Part shown: positions 53,488 to 60,718 of the stretch, piece by piece
How positions within the stretch are numbered: position 1 is the first letter of the stretch
How the letters are laid out: every line of letters begins with the position of its first letter
Made by a program: the position numbers and the translations under genes
Notes under the pieces: model-generated
The model's input: the letters and a program-made list of their open reading frames with translations, nothing else
Told to the model about the DNA's origin: nothing
Databases searched by the model: none
Assembly (NCBI GenBank): GCA_025934435.1
Contig: JAICYB010000006.1
Coordinates: 1 to 64,000 of the forward strand
Reading direction: 5' to 3'
DNA length: 64,000 nucleotides
Origin: Actinomycetes bacterium
GTDB taxonomy: Bacteria; Actinomycetota; JAICYB01

Positions 53488-53572
53488 GCCCGGGTGGCGA
53501 AACCAGGAAAACGCTGATGGCTCAAACCCATCTGCCCGCGAGGGCTTGCGGGTTCGAATCCCGCCCCGGGTA
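53488..53572 (+). tRNA. tRNA-Leu(CAA)
   Basis: An 85-base class II tRNA. Acceptor GCCCGGG (53488-53494) pairs with CCCGGGT (53565-53571) with one G-U at the first pair. D stem GCG/CGC, anticodon stem GATGG/CCATC with loop CTCAAAC, giving anticodon CAA (53523-53525) for UUG. A long variable arm with a GCCC/GGGC stem and the T arm GCGGG-TTCGAAT-CCCGC follow; A73 fits leucine. CCA is not encoded. A possible -10 TAGAAT is at 53451-53456. Confidence 0.95.
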
Positions 53573-53609
53573 CAACGCATCGGTTACGCGAGAAACGTAA
53601 CCTCGGCTC

Positions 53610-54107
53610 GTGCGCATCCATCTCGAACATCGCATCGAAGCGCCGCTCGAACTCGTCGAACGCGCTTCCCTCGACCCGCGACTGGACGAAGAGCTCGCGA
53701 GTCTCCCGAACGTCGCCGAACGCACCGTTCGCGAGCGCGACGTCCACGCGGACGGATCGATCCATCGCGTCGTCCGTTATCGGTTCACCGGTCCGATCCC
53801 GCCCGCGGCCGTCAAAGCGATAGGCGGGAGCGTCATCGGATGGGACGAGGTCGGCGATTTCAACCCTGACAGCCACGAGTGGCACTTCGAGATCCGTCCG
53901 CATCTGTTCGCCGGACGGATCACGTGCAACGGCCGGTACGCGTTCGAGCCCGAAGGCGACGACGCCACACGACGGGTCGTCGACGTCGATCTCAAGGTCC
54001 GCGTTCCGCTCGTCGGCGGACGGGTCGAGAACGTCATCGCCGATGGACTGAAAGACAACATGAACTCGGAGGCCGAACTGCTGTCGAGCTACGTCGCCGG
54101 ACGATGA
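53610..54107 (+). CDS. DUF2505-like (START-fold) protein
   Basis: A 165-residue protein with a curved-sheet pattern and a long C-terminal helix (VGGRVENVIADGLKDNMNSEAELLSSYV), as in actinobacterial DUF2505 proteins of the START/SRPBCC fold. These are thought to bind hydrophobic ligands but have no known role. GTG start at 53610, after the tRNA. Its stop overlaps the ANTAR regulator start (ATGA), so the two are co-translated. Confidence 0.75.
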   Translation: MRIHLEHRIEAPLELVERASLDPRLDEELASLPNVAERTVRERDVHADGSIHRVVRYRFTGPIPPAAVKAIGGSVIGWDEVGDFNPDSHEWHFEIRPHLFAGRITCNGRYAFEPEGDDATRRVVDVDLKVRVPLVGGRVENVIADGLKDNMNSEAELLSSYVAGR

Positions 54108-54685
54108 GCGTCCAGAAGATCGTCATCGCCGAGGACGAGGCCATCATCCGGATGGACCTCAAAGAGATGCTCGAGGAAGAAGGCTTCGACGTCGTCGGTG
54201 AAGCGCCAGACGGACGGCAAGCCGTAGACCTCGCTCGGGAGCACCACCCCGATCTCGTGATCCTCGACATCAAGATGCCGGTGATGAACGGGATCCGCGC
54301 CGCGGAGATCATCACGCGCGAACGCATCGCGCCGGTCCTCATCCTGACGGCGTTCAGCCAGCGCGACCTCGCGGCACAAGCCGCGCAGGCCGGCGCCATG
54401 GCGTATCTCGTGAAGCCGTTCCAGAAGTCGGATCTCCTGCCGGCCATCGACGTCGCCGTCGAGCGCTACGGCGAGATGACGCGGCTCGAGGGCGAGGTCA
54501 CCCAGCTGGCCGAGCAGCTCGAGGCGCGGAAGGTCGTCGAGCGCGCGAAGGGGATGCTGATGGAGCAAGGTCTCGGCGAGGCCGAAGCGTACCGCATGAT
54601 GCAGCGCGCCGCGATGGACCGCGGACTGAAGCTCGCCGAGGTCGCGCGCCTGGTCATCGAGGGCGAACTCCCGGCCCCTGAGTAG
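54104..54685 (+). CDS. ANTAR-domain response regulator (PdtaR-like)
   Basis: A 193-residue regulator: receiver domain with acidic pocket IAEDE, phosphoacceptor Asp55 in LVILDIKMP and Lys in AYLVKPFQ, then a C-terminal ANTAR domain (about residues 125-185, VVERAKGMLMEQGLGEAEAYRMMQRAAMDRGLKLAEVARLVIEG). ANTAR proteins bind paired RNA hairpins and prevent transcription termination; the mycobacterial relative is Rv1626/PdtaR. The matching kinase is not adjacent. The livK gene follows 61 bases downstream, behind a hairpin. Confidence 0.92.
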   Translation: MSVQKIVIAEDEAIIRMDLKEMLEEEGFDVVGEAPDGRQAVDLAREHHPDLVILDIKMPVMNGIRAAEIITRERIAPVLILTAFSQRDLAAQAAQAGAMAYLVKPFQKSDLLPAIDVAVERYGEMTRLEGEVTQLAEQLEARKVVERAKGMLMEQGLGEAEAYRMMQRAAMDRGLKLAEVARLVIEGELPAPE

Positions 54686-54693
54686 CTCGACGC

Positions 54694-54732
54694 GGGCGGG
54701 GAGTGATATCACCAAGCGGACGCTTCCCGCCC
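54694..54732 (+). promoter_or_regulatory. Hairpin between the ANTAR gene and livK
   Basis: GGGCGGGGAG (54694-54703) pairs with CTTCCCGCCC (54723-54732), ten pairs with one G-U. The 19-base loop contains the palindrome TGATATCA (54704-54711). No T-run follows; the livK ribosome site (AAGGAGG) lies just beyond the stem. It could be a weak terminator or an RNA or protein target controlling livK. Confidence 0.4.
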
Positions 54733-54746
54733 CAAGGAGGGACTTC

Positions 54747-56153
54747 GTGAGGAAGAAACGGCTGTTCGTCGCCGCTGTCGCGGCGGTCGCGCTTCTTGCT
54801 GTGGCATGCCAGAACCAGAAGGCAGGGCCGACGACGTCTACGTCGGCGAGCGGCTGCAACAAGCCCGCGGCGCTCGGAACGGCGAGGGACTTCCGTCTCG
54901 CCGCCAGTCATACGCTGGCGCAGGCCTCGGCGTCTCCTTCCGCGTCACCGATGGTGAGCGTGTCGCCGTCCGCGTCACCGATGGCTTCGGAAACCGCGTC
55001 ACCCGCGGCGACGAGCGGCACGTCGGGCACGACGACCGGCAGCAAGAAAGTCGTGAAGCTCGGATTCCTCGGCGACCTCACCGGCGGTAACGCGGGCCTC
55101 GTCGTCTCGGCGTACAAGTCGGCGCAGCTCGCGGTGAAGCAGGCGGACGCAGCGGGTGATCTTCCCGTCGACATCCAGCTCGACGCGAAGGACAACAAGG
55201 ACGGATCGGCGGACACGGCTCCGGCGCTCGCGCAGCAGCTGATCGGTGATCCGTCCGTCGTCGGCGTCATCGGACCGGCGTTCTCCGGAGAGTCGAAGGC
55301 CACCGGCGCGCTGTTCTGCCAGGCCGGACTCACGGACATCACGCAGTCCGCGACGAATCCCGACCTCACGAAGAACGGCTGGCCGACGTTCTTCCGCGCC
55401 CTTGCGACGGACGCGGTGCAAGGCGGACAAACCGGCGCGTACATCGTCAAGAGCCTCAACAAGAAGAACGTCGCCGTGATCAACGACAAGTCCGACTACG
55501 GCGCCGGACTCGCGACGGCGGTCGTCGCGAGCATCAAGTCGAACGGCGGCAACGTCGTCCTCAACCAGGGCATCGAACCGACGACCGACTACACGACGAT
55601 CGTCGACTCGGTGATCGCGAAGAAGCCGGACATCCTCTACTACGCCGGCTACGACAAGGACGCACCGCTTCTGTTCAAGCAGTACCGACAGAAGGGTGGC
55701 ACCGCGCTCCTGATGGGGGGCGACGGCGACAAGGGGACGAACCTCCTCAAGGAAGGCGGCTCGGCCGTCGACGGAGCGATCCTCACGTGTCCATGCCTTG
55801 ACCCGAACGCGTCGAGCGACCCAGCGCCGCAGAAGTTCGCGCAGGACTACATCGCGGCCTACGGCGAACCGGCGGGCATCTACTCGGCCGAAGCGTGGGA
55901 CGTCGCGAACATGTTCATCGCCGCGATCCGTTCGTCGGGCGCGAACACGACGCGGAAGTCGGTGCTCGACTACATCACGAACCTGAAGGACTTCAAGGGT
56001 CTGTCGAAGACCTTCAACTGGACGCCGACGCACGAGGTCGTCGGCGGTGACATCACGTTCGTGTACAAGATCGTCGGCGGGAAGTACACGCTGCTCGGCA
56101 AGGCGGCAGATCTAAGCGGTGGTTCGTCCGCCACGGCGTCGGCGACACCGTAA
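54747..56153 (+). CDS. livK: Branched-chain amino-acid ABC transporter substrate-binding lipoprotein
   Basis: A 468-residue type I periplasmic-binding-fold protein. The lipobox LAVAC marks Cys21 for lipidation. An unusual 80-residue Ser/Ala/Pro/Thr linker with repeated SPSASPM follows, then the Peripla_BP_6 domain (VVKLGFLGDLTGGNAGLVVSAYKSAQLAV ... VVGVIGPAFSGESKATGALF ... NVAVINDKSDYGAGLATAVV ... GIYSAEAWDVANMFIAAI). It feeds LivHMGF encoded downstream. GTG start with AAGGAGG upstream. Ligand specificity (Leu/Ile/Val, amide or urea) is not certain. Confidence 0.93.
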   Translation: MRKKRLFVAAVAAVALLAVACQNQKAGPTTSTSASGCNKPAALGTARDFRLAASHTLAQASASPSASPMVSVSPSASPMASETASPAATSGTSGTTTGSKKVVKLGFLGDLTGGNAGLVVSAYKSAQLAVKQADAAGDLPVDIQLDAKDNKDGSADTAPALAQQLIGDPSVVGVIGPAFSGESKATGALFCQAGLTDITQSATNPDLTKNGWPTFFRALATDAVQGGQTGAYIVKSLNKKNVAVINDKSDYGAGLATAVVASIKSNGGNVVLNQGIEPTTDYTTIVDSVIAKKPDILYYAGYDKDAPLLFKQYRQKGGTALLMGGDGDKGTNLLKEGGSAVDGAILTCPCLDPNASSDPAPQKFAQDYIAAYGEPAGIYSAEAWDVANMFIAAIRSSGANTTRKSVLDYITNLKDFKGLSKTFNWTPTHEVVGGDITFVYKIVGGKYTLLGKAADLSGGSSATASATP

Positions 56154-56169
56154 AGACATCGTTCATGGA

Positions 56170-56199
56170 GGAGGGGGTCACGTGGTGACCCCCTCCTTT
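56170..56199 (+). terminator. Strong terminator between livK and livH
   Basis: GGAGGGGGTCAC (56170-56181) pairs perfectly over 12 bases with GTGACCCCCTCC (56185-56196), with a three-base GTG loop and TTTA after it. It probably lets the binding protein be made in excess over the permease, with partial readthrough or a new start for livH. Confidence 0.85.
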
Positions 56200-56204
56200 A
56201 TCTT
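56199..56204 (+). promoter_or_regulatory. Possible -10 box for livH (leaderless)
   Basis: TATCTT lies eight bases before the livH ATG and directly after the terminator stem. There is no ribosome site between. It would restart transcription of livHMGF after the terminator; no -35 is evident because the stem occupies that region. Confidence 0.35.
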
Positions 56205-56212
56205 CTGACCAC

Positions 56213-57124
56213 ATGCCGTCCTGCCTGACGAGCGAGCTGCCGTTCCGCATCGTCGGTGGGTTGTCCTCGGGCGGGGTCTACGCGCTGATCGCGATCGGAT
56301 ACACGCTCGTCTACGGCGTCCTGCAGCTGATCAACTTCGCGCATTCGGAAGTCTTCATGTCCGGCATCCTTGCCGGCGCGCTCTTCCTCGGCGCGTTCCC
56401 TCCGCACACGCTCGGCCCCCTGCTGCTCGTGACGGCCGTGATCCCCGCGATGCTGACGTCCGGGATCCTTGCCGTCTCCATCGAGCGCGTGGCGTACCGT
56501 CCGCTGCGGAAGCGCGGCGCGCCGCGACTCGCGTACCTGATCAGCGCGATCGGTATGTCGCTCTTCCTGCAGTACACGACACAGGTGTGGCGGGGGGTAA
56601 ACCCCGAAGAGTTCCCGGCGACGATCAAGCCGACGGCGTGGCTGCATGTCGGCGGCGTCAGTGTGTTCAACACCGACGTGATCATCATCGTCACGTCCCT
56701 TGCCATGGTCTTCGCGCTCGAGACCTTCATCCGCAGGACGAAGACCGGTCGCGCGCTCCGCGCCGTCGCGCAGGACGCGGAAGCCGCCGCGCTCATGGGC
56801 GTGAACATCGACCGCATCATCATGGTGACGTTCTTCATCGGCGGACTGCTCGCCGGTGTCGCCGGCGTCCTCTTCGGGATGAACTTCGGACGAACCCAGT
56901 GGAACATCGGGTTCATCCCGGGGATCAAAGCGTTCACCGCCGCGGTCCTCGGCGGCATCGGTTCGATCCGCGGCGCGCTCGTCGGGGGACTCGTCCTCGG
57001 GCTGATGGAGAACGTCTCGGCCGGATGCTTCGGTACACAGTGGCGTGACGTCGTCGCGTTCGTGTTGCTCGTCGGCGTATTGATGCTTCGTCCGACGGGG
57101 ATCTTCGGGGAGAAAACGGTATGA
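56213..57124 (+). CDS. livH: Branched-chain amino-acid ABC transporter permease LivH
   Basis: A 303-residue inner-membrane permease with about eight hydrophobic segments. Family landmarks are GGLSSGGVYALIAIGYTLVYGVLQLINFAHSEVFM near the start, then the coupling-loop text RRTKTGRALRAVAQDAEAAALMGVN and AFTAAVLGGIGSIRGALVGGLVLG. It pairs with LivM to form the channel. ATG at 56213, after the terminator; its stop overlaps livM by four bases. Confidence 0.95.
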   Translation: MPSCLTSELPFRIVGGLSSGGVYALIAIGYTLVYGVLQLINFAHSEVFMSGILAGALFLGAFPPHTLGPLLLVTAVIPAMLTSGILAVSIERVAYRPLRKRGAPRLAYLISAIGMSLFLQYTTQVWRGVNPEEFPATIKPTAWLHVGGVSVFNTDVIIIVTSLAMVFALETFIRRTKTGRALRAVAQDAEAAALMGVNIDRIIMVTFFIGGLLAGVAGVLFGMNFGRTQWNIGFIPGIKAFTAAVLGGIGSIRGALVGGLVLGLMENVSAGCFGTQWRDVVAFVLLVGVLMLRPTGIFGEKTV

Positions 57125-58140
57125 GAATGCCGATCCGGCGTCTCCGCTCCGCTGCGACGTGGCGTCACATCATCGTCGCGATCGTCGTCGTCATCGTTGT
57201 GCTGCTCCCCCTGTTTGCGAACGCGTACCAGGTCGACGTGTTGACGCAGGCGGCGTCCTACTCGTTGTTCGCGGTAGGACTGAACGTTGTCGTCGGGTTG
57301 GCCGGCCTCCTCGACCTCGGCTACGTCGCGTTCTGGGCGATCGGTGCGTACTCGATGGCGATCTTCTCGGGAGCCGGGCCGATCCACATCACGAACTTCA
57401 CGCCGTGGGTCGTCCTGCCGATCGGGATCGGTGTCGCGATGACGGCCGGCGTCTTGCTCGGTTCGCCCGTGTTGCGACTGCGCGGCGACTACCTCGCGAT
57501 CGTCACGCTCGGCTTCGGCGAGATCATCCGCATCACGGCGTCGAACCTGGAAGGCGTGACGGGCGGCGCCGAGGGCATCGCGAACATCCCGCACCCGCAG
57601 GTGGGTGCGTACAACTTCGGTTCGTCCCCGACGCCGTACTTCTACCTGACGCTCGTCATCCTCGGTATCGCCGTCTTCCTGATCAGCAATCTCAACAGGT
57701 CGCGTATCGGACGCGCGTGGGTCGCGATCCGCGAGGACGAGGTGGCGGCCGAAGCGATGGGCATCAACACGTTCCGCATGAAGCTGTGGGCGTTCGCGAT
57801 CGGCGCGTCGACCGCGGGCGCCGCGGGCGTGATCAACGCGAGCCGCGTGAACTTCGTCTCGCCGAGCTCGTTCATGATCATCATCTCGGTCCTCGTGCTG
57901 TGCATGGTGATCCTCGGCGGCATGGGTTCGATGATCGGACCGATCGTGGGCGCCGCGGCGATCGTGATCATCCCCGAAGCATTGCGCGACTACGTGCCGG
58001 CCGGCGTCCGGTTCATGGTGTTCGGCGCGATCCTCGTCGTGATGATGATCTTCCGCCCGCAGGGTCTGTTCCCGTCGAAGCGCGTCGCCGCCGAGCAGCA
58101 CGGGGTCGGCGTGGCGGACGAAGAGAAGGCCGGGGCCTGA
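57121..58140 (+). CDS. livM: Branched-chain amino-acid ABC transporter permease LivM
   Basis: A 339-residue permease, the LivM partner of LivH, with a longer N-terminus and about nine hydrophobic segments. Typical text: VGLAGLLDLGYVAFWAIGAYSMA, LRLRGDYLAIVTLGFGEIIRI, RIGRAWVAIREDEVAAEAMGINTFRMKLWAFAIGASTAGAAG and GGMGSMIGPIVGAA. ATG overlaps livH (ATGA); the stop overlaps the livG ATG by one base. Confidence 0.95.
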   Translation: MRMPIRRLRSAATWRHIIVAIVVVIVVLLPLFANAYQVDVLTQAASYSLFAVGLNVVVGLAGLLDLGYVAFWAIGAYSMAIFSGAGPIHITNFTPWVVLPIGIGVAMTAGVLLGSPVLRLRGDYLAIVTLGFGEIIRITASNLEGVTGGAEGIANIPHPQVGAYNFGSSPTPYFYLTLVILGIAVFLISNLNRSRIGRAWVAIREDEVAAEAMGINTFRMKLWAFAIGASTAGAAGVINASRVNFVSPSSFMIIISVLVLCMVILGGMGSMIGPIVGAAAIVIIPEALRDYVPAGVRFMVFGAILVVMMIFRPQGLFPSKRVAAEQHGVGVADEEKAGA

Positions 58141-58901
58141 TGAGCATCCTCGTCTGCGACAAGGTGATGAAGCGCTTCGAAGGGCTCGTCGCCGTGACGA
58201 ACGTCGACCTGCGCGTCGAAGAGGGCGCGATCCGGTCGATCATCGGCCCGAACGGGGCCGGCAAGACGACGTTCTTCAACTGCATCACCGGCTACTACAC
58301 CGCGGACGGCGGCTCGATCACCTTCGACGGTGAGGACGTCACGCGCTGGAAGCCGTACAGGGTGACGCGGCGCGGCATCGCGCGGACGTTCCAGAACATC
58401 CGTCTCTTCGGGAACATGACGGCGCTCGAGAATGTCATCGTCGGGCTCGACGCGCACCACCACTCCGGTGTGCTCCGCTCGCTCACGCGGACGCCCGGCC
58501 AGCGGCGCGAGGAGCGCGACGCGATCGACCGTGCGAACGAGCTGCTGCGGTTCGTCGGGATCGAGCGTCACGCGCGCGATCTCTCGCGCAACCTGTCGTA
58601 CGGCGATCAACGGCGGCTCGAGATCGCCCGCGCGCTCGGCACCGATCCGAAGCTCGTCCTGCTGGACGAACCCGCCGCCGGGATGAACCCCGCCGAGAAG
58701 CAGGGATTGTCCGATCTCGTGCGGAAGATCCGTGACGACGGCAAGACCGTGATCCTCATCGATCACGACATGCGTTTCGTGATGGGCATCTCCGACCGGA
58801 TCCTCGTGCTCGACCACGGCGAAGCGATCGCCGAGGGCCTGCCGCAGGACGTGCAGACGAACCCCAAGGTCATCGAGGCGTACCTGGGGAGGCCGGCGTG
58901 A
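58140..58901 (+). CDS. livG: Branched-chain amino-acid ABC transporter ATPase LivG
   Basis: A 253-residue ABC ATPase. Walker A is IIGPNGAGKTTFFN, the signature LSYGDQRRLEIARAL and Walker B LVLLDEPAAGMNP, followed by the LivG-specific MNPAEKQ text and HDMRFVMGISDRILVLDHG. The ARTFQNIRLFGNMTALENVIVG block is characteristic of LivG rather than LivF. The ATG at 58140 overlaps the livM stop; livF starts inside its end (GTGA). Confidence 0.95.
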   Translation: MSILVCDKVMKRFEGLVAVTNVDLRVEEGAIRSIIGPNGAGKTTFFNCITGYYTADGGSITFDGEDVTRWKPYRVTRRGIARTFQNIRLFGNMTALENVIVGLDAHHHSGVLRSLTRTPGQRREERDAIDRANELLRFVGIERHARDLSRNLSYGDQRRLEIARALGTDPKLVLLDEPAAGMNPAEKQGLSDLVRKIRDDGKTVILIDHDMRFVMGISDRILVLDHGEAIAEGLPQDVQTNPKVIEAYLGRPA

Positions 58902-59611
58902 CCGACACCGTCCTCGAACTGCGGGACGTCCACGTCTTCTACGGGAACATCGAAGCGCTCAAAGGCATCTCCCTCGAGGTGCGTCGTGGCGAGTGCGTGA
59001 CGCTCATCGGCAGCAACGGCGCGGGCAAGACGACGACGCTTCGTGCGATCGCGGGACTCAACCGGCCGCGCTCCGGCACCATCTCGCTTGAGGGTCGTCC
59101 GATCCATTCGCTTCCGGCACATGCCATCGTCGCCCTCGGTGTGTCGCAGGCACCGGAGGGGCGCCACGTCTTCCCGGCGATGTCCGTCCGGGAGAACCTC
59201 GAGATGGGCGCGTTCACGCGGAAGGGTTCGACGTCCGACGACTTCGACCGCATCTACAGTCTGTTCCCCGTTCTGTCGGAACGAGCGAAACAAGCCGCTG
59301 GAACGCTCTCCGGCGGCGAGCAGCAGATGCTCGCGATCGGACGCGCGCTCATGGCGCATCCGAAGGTCTTGCTGCTGGACGAACCATCGCTCGGTGTCTC
59401 GCCGGTGTTGACGCAGCGCATCTACGAGACGCTCCGCCAGATCAACGAGCAAGGGACGACGATCCTCCTCGTCGAGCAGAACGCGAACATGGCGCTCGAT
59501 CTCGCGGATCGTGGCTACGTCCTCGAAACGGGGACGATCGTTCTCGCCGACGCGACCGACACGCTGCGGTCGTCGCCGGACGTCCGGCGCGCGTATCTGG
59601 GGGAGTCCTGA
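58898..59611 (+). CDS. livF: Branched-chain amino-acid ABC transporter ATPase LivF
   Basis: A 237-residue ABC ATPase with Walker A LIGSNGAGKTTTLR, LivF-type text APEGRHVFPAMSVRENLEMGAF, signature LSGGEQQMLAIGRAL and Walker B VLLLDEPSLGVSPVL, then LLVEQNANMALDLADRGYVLETG. It completes the transporter together with LivG. GTG start overlapping livG. The gcvT gene follows 21 bases downstream. Confidence 0.95.
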   Translation: MTDTVLELRDVHVFYGNIEALKGISLEVRRGECVTLIGSNGAGKTTTLRAIAGLNRPRSGTISLEGRPIHSLPAHAIVALGVSQAPEGRHVFPAMSVRENLEMGAFTRKGSTSDDFDRIYSLFPVLSERAKQAAGTLSGGEQQMLAIGRALMAHPKVLLLDEPSLGVSPVLTQRIYETLRQINEQGTTILLVEQNANMALDLADRGYVLETGTIVLADATDTLRSSPDVRRAYLGES

Positions 59612-59619
59612 GGCGCCGA

Positions 59620-59625
59620 TAGGAT
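59620..59625 (+). promoter_or_regulatory. Possible -10 box for gcvT (leaderless)
   Basis: TAGGAT lies seven bases before the gcvT ATG in the short livF-gcvT gap and no ribosome site is present. TAGGAT is a common actinobacterial -10 sequence. No glycine riboswitch is present in this gap. Confidence 0.4.
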
Positions 59626-59632
59626 TCGATGT

Positions 59633-60718
59633 ATGACCGACGCCGCCCTCCGGACGCCGCTGTACGGCGAACACGTCGAAGCCGGCGGCCGCATGGTGAC
59701 GTTCGCCGGCTGGCGTCTGCCCGTCCGGTACGGATCGATCCTCGACGAAGCCCGCGCCGTCCGGAACTCCGCGGGGATGTTCGATGTGTCGCACATGGGC
59801 CGCGTCCGGCTGCAGGGTTCCGAGGCGCTCGACGTACTGCTGCGGCTCGGCACGAACGACCTCCGGAAGGTCGCGCCCGGCCGCGCTCAGTACACGCTCT
59901 GGTGCACGCCCGACGGCGGCGCCATCGACGACCTGATCGATCTCTGGATCGCCGACCACGATTTCATCGTCGTCATGAACGCGTCGCGCCGCGACGACGA
60001 TCTCGCGCACCTCGAGGACGAAGCCCGCACGAAGGACGCGACCGTCGTCGACGAAACGATGGACACCGTGATGATCGCCGTGCAAGGTCCTGAAGCCCGC
60101 GGCATCGTGTCGTCCCTCGGCGAGGTACCCGAGCTTCCTCGTTTCGGTGTCGGACGCGCGACGATCGCCGGCGTCGCCGCCTTCGTGTCACGCACCGGTT
60201 ACACGGGCGAGGACGGCGTCGAGCTCGTCTGCGAAGCGGGGGCCGGCCCGCGCCTGTGGGAAGCGCTCCGCGAAGCGGGCGTCGTCCCGTGTGGTCTCGG
60301 CGCGCGCGACGCACTGCGCATGGAGATGGGCTACCCGCTGTACGGACACGAGCTCGGCCTGGACATCTCGCCGCTCGAAGCCGGTGTCGCGTTCGCCGTC
60401 TCGCTGGACGACCGCGACTTCATCGGTTCCGACGCACTTCGGAAGCTCGCGCAGGACGGACCACCGCGGAAGTTGATGGGCTTCGTCTGCGAGAAGCCTG
60501 CCGTGCCGCAGCCCGGCGACGAGATCGGGTCCGGCACCGTGACGAGCGGCGGGACCTCGGTCGTGCTCGGCAAGCCGATCGGGCTCGGCTTCGTCCCATC
60601 GGACACGTCGCCCGGACCGGTTAGCCTCCGCACCCGTGGCAAAGAGATCCCATGCGAGCTTCGGACGTTGCCGTTGATCGAACGGAAGCGACCGAAGAAG
60701 AAGAAGACGAAGACGTGA
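59633..60718 (+). CDS. gcvT: Glycine cleavage system aminomethyltransferase (T protein)
   Basis: A 361-residue folate enzyme releasing ammonia and methylene-tetrahydrofolate from the aminomethyl group on GcvH. Typical text: VEAGGRMVTFAGWRLPVRYGSILDEARAVRNSAGMFDVSHMGRV, TLWCTPDGGAIDDL and RTGYTGEDGVELVCEA. The end is unusual: after LRTLPLIERK it finishes with a lysine-rich stretch (KRPKKKKTKT). It starts a gcvT-gcvPA-gcvPB unit; gcvH is not in the window. The stop overlaps the gcvPA start. Confidence 0.94.
   Translation: MTDAALRTPLYGEHVEAGGRMVTFAGWRLPVRYGSILDEARAVRNSAGMFDVSHMGRVRLQGSEALDVLLRLGTNDLRKVAPGRAQYTLWCTPDGGAIDDLIDLWIADHDFIVVMNASRRDDDLAHLEDEARTKDATVVDETMDTVMIAVQGPEARGIVSSLGEVPELPRFGVGRATIAGVAAFVSRTGYTGEDGVELVCEAGAGPRLWEALREAGVVPCGLGARDALRMEMGYPLYGHELGLDISPLEAGVAFAVSLDDRDFIGSDALRKLAQDGPPRKLMGFVCEKPAVPQPGDEIGSGTVTSGGTSVVLGKPIGLGFVPSDTSPGPVSLRTRGKEIPCELRTLPLIERKRPKKKKTKT

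Noticed and set aside
53488-53572. Attachment site of an integrated element at tRNA-Leu
   Set aside because: No integrase and no second copy of the tRNA 3' end was noticed nearby; flanking genes look chromosomal.
60636-60677. A 13-codon GTG frame at the end of gcvT, after a TAGCCT box
   Set aside because: It lies wholly inside gcvT in another frame and has no coupling to gcvPA.
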